A DNA stretch of 64,000 nt from Isoperla grammatica (lineage: Eukaryota; Arthropoda; Insecta; Plecoptera; Perlodidae), in NCBI GenBank assembly GCA_945910005.1, contig OX246743.1, positions 3,771,444 through 3,835,443 on the forward strand, written 5' to 3'. The notes under the pieces were generated by a model. The model was not told the DNA's origin. It searched no databases and worked only from the letters and a program-made list of their open reading frames with translations. The position numbers and the translations under genes were made by a program. Of the stretch, positions 1 to 14,800 are shown piece after piece; within the stretch, counting starts at the first letter, position 1; every line of letters starts with the position of its first letter.

Positions 1-1410
1 CAGACTGTGTTATTATAGTGGCCGCGCTGTTATTTGGTCTTGTATTGCGTATACTATAGCCTCGTCACTGCCAGACTGTAATATTATAGTGGCCGCGCTG
101 TTATTTGGTCTTGTATTGAGTATACTATAGCCTTGTCACTGCCAGACTGTGTTATTATAGTGGCCGCGCTGTTATTTGGTCTTGTATTGAGTATACTATA
201 GCCTCGTCACTGCCAGACTGTAATATTATAGTGGCCGCGCTGTTATTTGGTCTTGTATTGAGTATACTATAGCCTCGTCACTGCCAGACTGTGTTATTAT
301 AGTGGCCGCGCTGTTATTTGGTCTTGTATTGCGTGTACTATAGCCTCGTCACTGCCAGACTGTGTTATTATAGTGGCCGCGCTGTTATTTGGTCTTGTAT
401 TGCGTGTACTATAGCCTCGTCACTGCCAGACTGTGTTATTATAGTGGCCGCGCTGTTATTTGGTCTTGTATTGCGTATACTATAGCCTTGTCACTGCCAG
501 ACTGTGTTATTATAGTGGCCGCGCTGTTATTTGGTCTTGTATTGAGTATACTATAGCCTCGTCACTGCCAGACTGTGTTATTATAGTGGCCGCGCTGTTA
601 TTTGGTCTTGTATTGCGTGTACTATAGCCTCGTCACTGCCAGACTGTGTTATTATAGTGGCCGCGCTGTTATTTGGTCTTGTATTGAGTATACTATAGCC
701 TCGTCACTGCCAGACTGTGTTATTATAGTGGCCGCGCTGTTACCTGGTCTTGTATTGCGTATACTATAGCCTCGTCACTGCCAGACTGTAATATTATAGT
801 GGCCGCGCTGTTATTTGGTCTTGTATTGCGTATACTATAGCCTCGTCACTGCCAGACTGTAATATTATAGTGGCCGCGCTGTTATTTCGTCTTGTATTGG
901 GTATACTATAACCTCATCACTGCCAGACTGTGTTATTATAGTGGCCGCCCTGTTATTTCGTCTTGTATTGCGTAAACTATAGCCTCATCACTGCCAGACT
1001 GTGTTATTATAGTGGCCGCCCTGTTATTTCGTCTTGTATTGCGTGTACTATAACCTCATCACTGCCAGACTGTGATATTATAGTGGCCGCCCTGTTATTT
1101 CGTCTTGTATTGCGTGTACTATAACCTCATCACTGCCAGACTGTGATATTATAGTGGCCGCCCTGTTATTTCGTCTTGTATTGCGTGTACTATAACCTCA
1201 TCACTGCCAGACTGTGATATTATAGTGGCCGCGCTGTTATTTGGTCTTGTATTGCGTGTACTATAACCTCATCACTGCCAGACTGTGTTATTATAGTGGT
1301 CGCGCTGTTATTTGGTCTTGTATTGCGTATACTATAGCCTCGTCACTGCCAGACTGTGTTATTATAGTGGTCGCGCTGATACCTGGTCTTGTATTGAGTA
1401 TACTATAGTT
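1..1410. repeat. 71-bp tandem repeat (about 20 copies), intron 1 of zinc-finger gene copy 1
   Basis: A 71-bp unit repeats head to tail with few substitutions. Each unit holds CACTGCCAGACTGTG, TATAGTGGCCGCGCTG and TGGTCTTGTATTG. The units alternate at a few fixed sites (GTGTTATT or GTAATATT; GCGTATAC or GAGTATAC). The block runs from the window edge to about 1410 and is followed by unique DNA leading to the splice acceptor at 1715. The same repeat occurs in about 5.5 copies at 34036-34433, in the matching position of gene copy 2, so it is an intronic VNTR. Small open frames on the minus strand across it are repeat artefacts. Confidence 0.93.
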
Positions 1411-1715
1411 TCGTCCTCGTCCGTGGGTAGGTCGTTCGGGTAGCGAGCGTGGTAACGGTACGTCGACCGTCACCGCGATGTGAATACGTCGATTGGCGTT
1501 TTTGTACCCGCGTGCGTGTACAAAAATTCACCGCTCTAGCGTGAACGGTTACCGAGTTATTTGATGGAATGGTATGGATGCAGCTCTGAAATGTAGCAGT
1601 TGGCATTTGCAACAACAACACCCCCCTAGCCACCACCCCTACTGCACCCATTATTAGTTTGAGAACGATTTGTTTGCGTCTACCTACTGAGTATTTTCTT
1701 TTGTTACCGAATTAG

Positions 1716-3819
<2,104 letters not shown>

Positions 3820-4345
3820 AAGAAATTTAATTATTTAGTTAGTTTTTATATTTTTTTATGTTTTATTTTACTTAGTATGATATATAGTAGTTTATGTAAA
3901 TAGTTTTTATATATAAGTATAGTTATTTAGTTTACATTTATATTTTCTTAATCTTTTATATCTTATCAACTTTTTTGTATTAAATTTTTTACACTTTATG
4001 CATAAACAATCTTCTTATTGAATAACACAACCAACATTTACCGATCCCATTCCTATATAAGAGTACACGCACGTTGCAATGCCGCTCGCTACAAGGCGGA
4101 ACCTAAACCTATTGTGTAGTGCATGTATTATGCCGCCTAATAGCAGGGTGCCAATGTCTAACTAGTCGACGTGCCGATACCAATGTAACCTTTAAGAAAA
4201 AACCTTTAAGAAAAAATGTAACCAACGGGTTACACGATAATTATAATTTTTATCTTGTTATATCTTAGGGTAATGCAAGAAAAAACGATTTTTAACCAAG
4301 GCCTAGCATGACACTATACTTATCCACGTCCCAGTGTGACGTATC
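3820..4345 (+). other. 3' flank and probable 3' UTR of zinc-finger gene copy 1
   Basis: AT-rich sequence after the TAG at 3819, repeated at 36201-36728 after gene copy 2. A weak poly(A) signal (ATTAAA) lies near 3980. No other gene is visible. Confidence 0.5.
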
Positions 4346-6070
4346 CAGTAGCGGATTTAACGGTCAGCCCGGTCAGCGGATGCTGACCGAGCCCCGGCCA
4401 ATCCGGGCCCCCACCCCTTTGCGTCCCACTCAAAAACACACGAGCTGAGATCCATTACTAACATAGATAGCGCTGCTAAGCAACCTCCTTTCAGCGCCAT
4501 TGATGAATAATAACAATGAAACAACAATGAAAACTGACAGCCAAACCACTCTTTTTAAGAGTTGATTTTCTTGCCACCAGAATGCATCTAGTGTATTTTA
4601 AGTGCTGAGCACTCAAAATACACTAGATGCATTCTGGTGGCAAGAAAATAAACTTCTAAAAAGAGTGGTTTGGCTGTCAGTTTTCATTGTTGTTTCATTG
4701 TTATTATTCATCAATGGCGCTGAAAGAAGGTTGCTTAGCAGCGCTATCTATGTTAGTTTTGAGTCCTCTATAGGCATTGTCGAAACCCATTATAGCAAAT
4801 GCTACCAATAAAATTATATTTCAAAAAGAATGTTTCAAAAAGAATGAATCCGTTTATAGGGCTCAATAAAGCCTTCGCCCACGTGTTTGACGGTACACAG
4901 CGGCGGAAATAACCCCAGTTTAACAATGGAACTTTAATCATGCCGCTTTACTTTGAGTCACGTTCCATCTCTCTAAAATAAATTTTAGGAAAACCTCGAA
5001 ATATTCGGCAAATAGGAGGGTTGATATTTACAACCTAATAACTGTCCATGTCTATAAAATTACAAATACTTGCTTTGGAACACCCAACCTCTCCTCTACT
5101 CAGTACCAGTTGCCAGTCGGTTTCTGTGTCTCGTGTGAAACAGTCTAGTACAACTTAGTTCGTGTGTCAACTGTGTTATTTTAATTTAATTTAACGAAAG
5201 TAAAATGTGAGCGTGGTATACGAACAAACAAAAAATTAACAGACAACAATTTTTAAACATTAAAATTAATTAACAGACAAAATACAAGCATAAGACGGGG
5301 GCGGCAAAAGCGAAAAGGTATAAAGAGCCCGCACTTCTTGTAACTGCCGGCAATGACCACTAAACAAAGAAAATTATAAATTAAACACGTCGAAGATTCG
5401 AGTGAAATTCAACCCAAATCGAAAATCAAACAAGTGCTTCTCATTACACACCTATAACAGAAAACCTCGAACCTTGTAGTAACACTCTTACCGTGTTAAA
5501 CAGTGATTCTCAAAACAGCGCAAAACCCATTTCCCCTATTTATTACGATACAGTGAATGTAGAAGTTCAAGTGTAATCACTAACACCTAGTGCAAGGATA
5601 GTGTAGATTTTGCGTTGTCTCAAAACTACGTGTCCTGCACCAAAGTTAAAAAACTGCAGACCAATCTAACATGTTTGAGCATATTTTTCTTGACTAATAA
5701 AGCTCTGTTCAGTGGATCAGTTATTTCAAATGATCAACTTGACATTCTTGTTGTTATAAAGCCTTCTCAACCCATTGGAAGTGACATGCCAAATTTAATA
5801 TATTTTAAAGACGACGGCAATCGTAGTGTTTCGTCCTTTTATAATTTCAAAATAAATTCTACCAACGAACTATGAATCCTATATATACACTAAAAAACAA
5901 ACACGGCTAATTGATCTTGCGGATATGAATCTGAAAAAACTGTCGAGAGTTCGGACTTCTCAACTGCTGGAGCTTTTGCCAGGAAAAACTCGAGAAGGGG
6001 GTGTCATGTTAAGAGCTTTGGTGAGTAATGAATTAGTATTATGCTATATACAATATACATATATTAGTTA
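4346..6070 (+). pseudogene. degraded hAT-like (TTF/ZMYM1-type) transposon remnant, copy 1
   Basis: The left edge CAGTAGCGGATTTA looks like a hAT-type terminus. Inside are broken pieces of a transposase N-terminus. One frame near 5287-5352 gives KHKTGAAKAKRYKE, like the basic start of TTF-type hAT transposases. Another, 5615-5875, contains MPNLIYFKDDGNRSVSSFYN, like the start of the TTF zinc finger. Frame breaks separate the pieces, and a segment at 5870-6018 ends in a GTGAGT donor. No catalytic domain is present. The same remnant lies at 36729-38613. The assignment is by recalled resemblance only. Confidence 0.45.
4457..4757. repeat. 300-bp foldback (inverted repeat)
   Basis: Two arms of about 150 bp form a nearly perfect palindrome. 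The outer ends are ACTAACATAGATAGCGCTG and its inverse at 4739-4757. The centre is around AAGTGCTGAGCACTC at 4600-4614. The left arm is slightly degraded (TTAAGAGTTGATTTT) relative to the right arm. The foldback is present in both gene-copy flanks (see 36840-37167). Short open frames across it are not genes. Confidence 0.9.
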
Positions 6071-6104
6071 GTTTGTTAAAAAAATATGCCAAACGGACGG
6101 GCGG

Positions 6105-6216
6105 GAGGTTAGGTTTCGTATAGTCTTATAGCTGTGTTAGGTTAAGTTAGGGAGGGTTAGGCCCTTGGAATAGGTTGAGGTTCATTCGGGTGCGCTAGGT
6201 TAGGTTTATATGAGGT
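6105..6216. repeat. degenerate GTTAGG-rich stretch at the end of unit 1
   Basis: Several GGTTAGG, GTTAAGTTAGGG and GGGTTAGG words are scattered in about 110 bp, like degenerate arthropod TTAGG repeats inside a chromosome. The stretch is present again at 38680-38793. Homology between the two large units ends at its last base. Confidence 0.5.
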
Positions 6217-7000
6217 CAAATCAGACTCTACCTCAAATTAACATTTCTATTGTTAGACTTTACCTCAAATTAACATTTCTGTTGTCTATACCTCAAATTA
6301 ACATTTCTATTGTTAGACTTTACCTCAAATTAACATTTCTGTTGTCTATACCTCAAATTAGCATTTCTTATGTTGGACTCTAGCTCAAATTAACATTTCT
6401 GTTGTTTAAACCTTAAATTAGCATTTCTATTGTTAGACTTTACCTCAAATTAACATTTCTGTTGTCTATACCTCAAATTAGCATTTCTATTGTTAGACTT
6501 TACCTCAAATTAACATTTCTGTTGTCTATACCTCAAATTAGCATTTCTATTGTTAGACTTTACCTCAAATTAGCATTTCTGTTGTCTATACCTCAAATTA
6601 GCATTTCCATTGTTAGACTTTACCTCAAATTAACATTTCTGTTGTCTATACCTCAAATTAGCATTTCTATTGTTAGACTTTACCTCAAATTAACATTTCT
6701 GTTGTCTATACCTCAAATTAGCATTTCTATTGTTAGACTTTACCTCAAATTAACAATTCTGTTGTCTATACCTCAAATTAGCATTTCTTTTGTTAGACTT
6801 TACCTCAAATTAACAATTCTGTTGTCTATACCTCAAATTAGCATTTCTATACTTAGACTTTACCTCAAATTAGCATTTCTGTTGTCTATACCTCAAATTA
6901 GCATTTCCATTGTTAGACTTTACCTCAAATTAACATTTCTGTTGTCTATACCTCAAATTAGCATTTCTATTGTTAGACTTTACCTCAAATTAACATTTCT

Positions 7001-10000
7001 GTTGTCTTTACCTCAAATTAGCATTTCTTTTGTTAGACTTTACCTCAAATTAACAATTCTGTTGTCTATTCCTCAAATTAGCATTTCTATTGTTAGACTT
7101 TACCTCAAATTAACATTTCTGTTGTCTATACCTCAAATTAGCATTTCTTATGTTGGACTCTAGCTCAAATTAACATTTCTGTTGTTTAAACCTTAAATTA
7201 GCATTTCTTTTGTTGGACTCTAGCTCAAATTAACATTTCTGTTGTTTATACCTTCATTATGCATTTCTATTGTTGGACTCTAGCTCAAATTAACATTTCT
7301 GTTGTGTATACCTCAAATTAGCATTTCTATTGTTAGACTCTACCTCAAATTAACATTTCTGTTGTTCATGCCTCAAATTAGCATTTCTATTGTTAGACTG
7401 TACATCAAACTAACATTTCTGTTGTCTATACCTCAAATTAGCATTTCTTTTGTTGGACTTTACCTCAAATTAACATTTCTGTTGTCTATACCTCAAATAA
7501 GCATTTCTATTGTTGAACTTTACCTCAAATTAACATTTCTGTTGTCTATACCTCAAATAAGCATTTCTATTGTTAGACTCTACCTCAATTAACATTTCTG
7601 TTGTTAGACTCTACCTCAAATTAACATTTCTATTGTTAGACTCTACCTCAAATTAACATTTCTATTGTTATACTCTACCTCAAATTAGCATTTCTATTGT
7701 TAGACTCTACCTCAATTAACATTTCTGTTGTTAGACTCTACCTCAAATTAACATTTCTGTTGTTAGACTCTACCTCAAATTAACATTTCTGTTGTTAGAC
7801 TCTACCTCAATTTAACATTTCTGTTGTTAGACTCTACCTCAATTTAACATTTCTGTTGTTAGACTCTACCTCAAATTAACATTTCTGTTGTTAGACTCTA
7901 CCTCAAATTAACATTTCTGTTGTTAGACCCTACCTCAAATTAACATTTCTGTTGTTTGACTCTACCTCAAATTTACATTTTTAGGTTTGACTCTACCTCA
8001 AATTAACATTTCTGTTGTCTATACCTCAAATTAACATTTCTGTTGTCTTTACCTCAAATTAACATTTCTGTTGTTAGACTCTACCTCAAATAACCATTTC
8101 TGTTGTCTATACCTCAAATTAACATTTTTGTTGTTAGACTCTACCTCAATTTAACATTTCTGTTGTTTATACCTTAAATTAGCATTTCCATTGTTAGATT
8201 TAACCTCAAATTAACATTTCTGTTGTTAGACTGTACCTCAAATTAACATTTCTATTGTTAGACTCTACCTCAAATTAACATTTCTGGTGTTAGACACAAC
8301 CTCAAATTAACATTTCTGTTGTTAGACTCTACCTCAAATTAACATTTCTGTTGTTAGACTCTACGTTAAATTAACATTTCTGTTGTTAGACTCTACCTCA
8401 AATTAACTTTTTTGTTGTTAGACTCTACCTCAAATTAACATATCTGTTGTTAGAGTCTACCTCAAATAAACATTTCTGTTGTGAGACTCTACCTCAAATT
8501 CACATTTCTATTGTTAGACTCTACCTCAAATAAACATTTCTGTTATAGTCTCTACCTCAAATTTACATTTCTGTTGTTAGACTGTACCTCAAATTAACAT
8601 TTCTGTTGTTAGACTGTACCCTTAAATTAACATTTCTGTTGTTAGACTCTACCTCAAATTAACATTTCTGTTGTTAGACTCTACCTCAAATTAACATTTC
8701 TGTTGTAAGACTCTACCTCAAATTAACATTTCTGGTGTTAGACTGTACCTCAAATTAACATTTCTGTTGTTAGACTGTACCTCAAATTAACATTTCTGTC
8801 GTTAGACTGTAACTCAAATTAACATTTCTGTTGTTAGACTCTACCTCAAATTAACATTTCTGATGTTAGACTCTACCTTAAATTAACATTTCTGTTGTTA
8901 GACTCTACCTCAAATTAACATTTCTGTTGTTAGACTGTACCTCAAATTAACATTTCTGTTGTTAGACTGTACCTCAAATTAATATTTCTGTTGTTAGACT
9001 GTACCCTTAAATTAACATTTCTGTTGTTAGACTCTACCTCAAATTCACATTTCTGTTGTCAGACTCTACCTCAAATTAACATTTCTGTTGTTAGACTCTA
9101 CCTCAAATTAACATTTCTGTTGTTAGACTCTACCTCAAATTAACATTTCTGTTGTCTTTACCTCAAATTAGCATTTCTTTTGTTAGACTTTACCTCAAAT
9201 TAACAATTCTGTTGTCTATTCCTCAAATTAGCATTTCTATTGTTAGACTTTACCTCAAATTAACATTTCTGTTGTCTATACCTCAAATTAGCATTTCTTA
9301 TGTTGGACTCTAGCTCAAATTAACATTTCTGTTGTTTAAACCTTAAATTAGCATTTCTTTTGTTGGACTCTAGCTCAAATTAACATTTCTGTTGTTTATA
9401 CCTTCATTATGCATTTCTATTGTTGGACTCTAGCTCAAATTAACATTTCTGTTGTGTATACCTCAAATTAGCATTTCTATTGTTAGACTCTACCTCAAAT
9501 TAACATTTCTGTTGTTCATGCCTCAAATTAGCATTTCTATTGTTAGACTGTACATCAAACTAACATTTCTGTTGTCTATACCTCAAATTAGCATTTCTTT
9601 TGTTGGACTTTACCTCAAATTAACATTTCTGTTGTCTATACCTCAAATAAGCATTTCTATTGTTGAACTTTACCTCAAATTAACATTTCTGTTGTCTATA
9701 CCTCAAATAAGCATTTCTATTGTTAGACTCTACCTCAATTAACATTTCTGTTGTTAGACTCTACCTCAAATTAACATTTCTATTGTTAGACTCTACCTCA
9801 AATTAACATTTCTATTGTTATACTCTACCTCAAATTAGCATTTCTATTGTTAGACTCTACCTCAATTAACATTTCTGTTGTTAGACTCTACCTCAAATTA
9901 ACATTTCTGTTGTTAGACTCTACCTCAAATTAACATTTCTGTTGTTAGACTCTACCTCAATTTAACATTTCTGTTGTTAGACTCTACCTCAATTTAACAT

Positions 10001-11215
10001 TTCTGTTGTTAGACTCTACCTCAAATAACATTTCTGTTGTTAGACTCTACCTCAAATTAACATTTCTGTTGTTAGACCCTACCTCAAATTAACATTTCTG
10101 TTGTTTGACTCTACCTCAAATTTACATTTTTAGGTTTGACTCTACCTCAAATTAACATTTCTGTTGTCTATACCTCAAATTAACATTTCTGTTGTCTTTA
10201 CCTCAAATTAACATTTCTGTTGTTAGACTCTACCTCAAATAACCATTTCTGTTGTCTATACCTCAAATTAACATTTTTGTTGTTAGACTCTACCTCAATT
10301 TAACATTTCTGTTGTTTATACCCTAAATTAGCATTTCCATTGTTAGATTTAACCTCAAATTAACATTTCTGTTGTTAGACTGTACCTCAAATTAACATTT
10401 CTATTGTTAGACTCTACCTCAAATTAACATTTCTGGTGTTAGACACAACCTCAAATTAACATTTCTGTTGTTAGACTCTACCTCAAATTAACATTTCTGT
10501 TGTTAGACTCTACGTCAAATTAACATATCTGTTGTTAGAGTCTACCTCAAATAAACATTTCTGTTGTGAGACTCTACCTCAAATTCACATTTCTATTGTT
10601 AGACTCTACCTCAAATAAACATTTCTGTTATAGTCTCTACCTCAAATTTACATTTCTGTTGTTAGACTGTACCTCAAATTAACATTTCTGTTGTTAGACT
10701 GTACCCTTAAATTAACATTTCTGTTGTTAGACTCTACCTCAAATTAACATTTCTGTTGTTAGACTCTACCTCAAATTAACATTTCTGTTGTAAGACTCTA
10801 CCTCAAATTAACATTTCTGGTGTTAGACTGTACCTCAAATTAACATTTCTGTTGTTAGACTGTACCTCAAATTAACATTTCTGTCGTTAGACTGTAACTC
10901 AAATTAACATTTCTGTTGTTAGACTCTACCTCAAATTAACATTTCTGATGTTAGACTCTACCTTAAATTAACATTTCTGTTGTTAGACTCTACCTCAAAT
11001 TAACATTTCTGTTGTTAGACTGTACCTCAAATTAACATTTCTGTTGTTAGACTGTACCTCAAATTAATATTTCTGTTGTTAGACTGTACCCTTAAATTAA
11101 CATTTCTGTTGTTAGACTCTACCTCAAATTCACATTTCTGTTGTCAGACTCTACCTCAAATTAACATTTCTGTTGTTAGACTCTACCTCAAATTAACATT
11201 TCTGTTGTTAGACTC
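7001..11215. repeat. 2.15-kb tandem duplication inside the satellite
   Basis: The segment 7001-9150 recurs from 9151 to about 11215 with an offset of 2150. Diagnostic odd units recur in the same order: GTTGTTCATGCC, ATTTTTAGGTTTGAC, GGTGTTAGACACAACC, TCTGTTATAGTCTC, CTGTCGTTAGACTGTAAC. The second copy lacks a piece of about 60 bp near 10515, after which the offset drops to about 2090. The identical open frames at 7302-7592 and 9452-9742 reflect this duplication. Confidence 0.93.
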
Positions 11216-11870
11216 TACCTCAAATTAACTTTTCTGTTGTTTATACCTTAAATTAGAATTTCCATTGTTAGACTCTACCTCAAATTAACATTTCTGTTAA
11301 TAGACTCTACCTCAAATTAACATTTCTGAGTAAGACTCAACCTCAAATTAACATTTCTGTTGTTAGAATGTACCTCAAATTAACATTTCTGTTGTTAGAC
11401 TGTACCTCAAATTAACATTTCTGTTGTTATAGACTGTACCTCAAATTAACATTTCTGTTGTTAGACTCTACCTCAAATTAACATTTCTGTTGTAAGACTG
11501 TACCTCAAATAACCATTTCTGTTGTTTATACCTTAAATTAGAATTTCCATTGTTAGACTCTACCTCAAATTAACATTTCTGTTAATAGACTCTACCTCAA
11601 ATTAACATTTCTGAGTAAGACTCAACCTCAAATTAACATTTCTGTTGTTAGAATGTACCTCAAATTAACATTTCTGTTGTTAGACTGTACCTCAAATTAA
11701 CATTTCTGTTGTTATAGACTGTACCTCAAATTAACATTTCTGTTGTTAGACTCTACCTCAAATTAACATTTCTGTTGTTAGACTGTACCTCAAATAACCA
11801 TTTCTGTTGTTAGACTCTACCTCAAATTAACATTCCTGGTTCTATACCTTCAATTGGCATTTCTATTGCA

Positions 11871-14800
11871 CACCACCACCCTCAGTCGTACGGTAGACGT
11901 TATCAAGAGTGGTTGTTGTTTTGTTCACACACGTGTTTAATTAAGTCTTATTTTTTTTGTGTAATCGGTTTATACAATGGGTAAGTCATTTTAAACTATC
12001 TCTTTTGTATTCCATCAAGCATTTCTGTTGTCTCTATACCTTAAATTAGCATTTCTATTGTTAGACTCTACCTCAAATTAACATTTCTGTTGTTAGACTG
12101 TACCTCAAATTAACATTTCTGTTGTTAGACTGTACCTCAAATAACCATTTCTGTTGTTAGACTCTACCTCAAATTAACATTCCTGGTTCTATACCTTCAA
12201 TTGGCATTTCTTTTGCACACCACCACCCTCAGTCGTAGGGCAGAAGTTATCGAGAGTGGTTGTTGTTTTGTTCACACACGTGTTTAATTAAGTCTTATTT
12301 GTTTTGTGTAATCGGTTTATACAATGGGTAAGTCATTTTAAACTATCTCTTTTGTATTCCATCAAGCATTTCTGTTGTCTCTATACCTTAAATTAGCATT
12401 TCTATTGTTAGACTCTACCTCAAATTAACATTTCTGTTGTTAGACTGTACCTCAAATTAACATTTCTGTTGTTAGACTCTACTTCAAACTAACATTTCTG
12501 ATGTTAGACTCTACCTTAAATTAACTTTTCTGTTGTTAGACTCTACCTCAAATTAACATTTCTGTTGTTAGACTGTACCTCAAATTAACATTTCTGTTGT
12601 TAGACTGTACCTCAAATTAATATTTCTGTTGTTAGACTGTACCCTTAAATTAACATTTCTGTTGTTAGACTCTACCTCAAATTCACATTTCTGTTGTCAG
12701 ACTCTACCTCAAATTAACATTTCTGTTGTTAGACTCTACCTCAAATTAACATTTCTGTTGTTAGACTCTACCTCAAATTAACTTTTCAGTTGTTTATACC
12801 TTAATTAGAATTTCCATTGTTAGACTCTACCTCAAATTAACATTTCTGTTAATAGACTCTACCTCAAATTAACATTTCTGAGTAAGACTCAACCTCAAAT
12901 TAACATTTCTGTTGTTAGAATGTACCTCAAATTAACATTTCTGTTGTTAGACTGTACCTCAAATTAACATTTCTGTTGTTATAGACTGTACCTCAAATTA
13001 ACATTTCTGTTGTTAGACTCTACCTCAAATTAACATTTCTGTTGTTAGACTGTACCTCAAATAACCATTTCTGTTGTTAGACTCTACCTCAAATTAACAT
13101 TCCTGGTTCTATACCTTCAATTGGCATTTCTATTGCACACCACCTCCCTCAGTCGTACGGTAGACGTTATCAAGAGTGGTTGTTGTTTTGTGCACACACG
13201 TGTTTAATTAAGTCTTATTTGTTTCGTGTCATCGGTTTATACAATGGGTAAGTCATTTTAAACTATCTCTTTTTGTATTCCATCAAGCATTTCTGTTGTC
13301 TATACCTTAAATTAGCATTTCTATTGTAGACTCTACCTCAAATTAACATTTCTGTTGTCTATACCTTCAATTGGCATTTCTATTGCACTCCACCACCCTC
13401 AGTCGTACGGTAGACGTTATCAAGAGTGGTTGTTGTTTTGTTCACACACGTGTTTTATTAAGTCTTATTTGTTTCGTGTCATCGGTTAATACAATGGGTA
13501 AGTCTTTTTAAACTATCTCTTTTTGTATTCCATCAAGCATTTCTGTTGTCTATACCTTAAATTAGCATTTCTATTGTAGACTCTACCTCAAATTAACATT
13601 TCTGTTGTCTATACCTTCAATTGGCATTTCTATTGCACACCACCACCCTCAGTCGTACGGTAGACGTTATCAAGAGTGGTTGTTGTTTTGTTCACACACG
13701 TGTTTAATTAAGTCTTATTTGTTTCGTGTCGTTGGTTTATACAATGGGTAAGTCATTTTAAACTATATCTTTTTGTATTCCATCAAGCATTTCTGTTGTC
13801 TATACCTCAAATAAGCATTTCTATTGTTAGACTCTACCTCAAATTAGCATTTCTTTTGTAAGACTCTACCTCAAATTAACATTTCTGTTGTCCATACCTT
13901 AATTAAGAATTTTCATTGTTAGACTCTACTTCAAATTAGCATTTCTATTGTTTGACTCTCCCTCAAATTAACATTTCTGTTGTCAATACCTTAAATTAGC
14001 ATTTCCTTGGTTAGACTTGACCTCAAATAAGCATTTCTATTGTTAGACTCTACCTCAAATTAGCATTTCTTTTGTAAGACTCTACCTCAAATTAACATTT
14101 CTGTTGTCCATACCTTAATTAAGAATTTTCATTGTTAGACTCTACTTCAAATTAGCATTTCTATTGTTAGACTCTACCTCAAATTAACATTTCTGTTTTT
14201 TTTACCTTAAATTAGCATTTATATTGTTGGACTCTACCTCAAGTTAACATTTTTGTTGTCTATACCTTAAATTAATATTTCTATTGCTAGACTCTACCTC
14301 AAATTAACATTTCTGTTGTCTATACCTTAAATAAGCATTTCTATTGTTAGACTCTACTTCAAATTCACATTTCTTTTTTTAGACTCTACCTTAAATTAAC
14401 ATTTCTGTTGTCTATACCTTAAATTAGCATTTCTATTGTTTGACTTTACCTCAAGTTAACATTTCTGTTGTCTATACCTCAATTTAGCATTTCTATTGTT
14501 AGACATTACCTCAAATAAACATTTCTGTTGTAACTGTACCTCAAATTAACATTTCTGTTGTTAGACTCTACCTCAAATTAACATTTCTGTTGTTAGACTC
14601 TACCTCAAATTAACATTTCTGTTGTTAGACTCTACCTCAAATTAACATTTCTGTTGTAAGACTCTACCTCAAATTAACATTTCTGTTGTTAGACTGTACC
14701 TCAAATTAACATTTCCTTGGTTAGACTTGACCTCAAATAAGCATTTCTATTGTTAGACTCTACCTCAAATTAGCATTTCACTTGTAAGACTCTACCTCAA

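Noticed and set aside
5053..5104. Classical TATA box plus initiator (TATAAA then TCAGT)
   Set aside because: The spacing from TATA to the initiator A is about 49 bp, too long for a normal core promoter (about 30 bp), and no downstream intact gene follows.
5615..5875. 86-codon open frame (and its copy at 38071-38331) as a host gene
   Set aside because: It resembles a piece of a TTF-type hAT transposase and is broken on both sides; treated as part of the transposon remnant.
6462..9742. Open frames of 96-233 codons repeating SIPQISISIVRLYLKL
   Set aside because: They are translations of the 60-bp satellite, whose length is a multiple of three; there is no start context, splice site or codon constraint.
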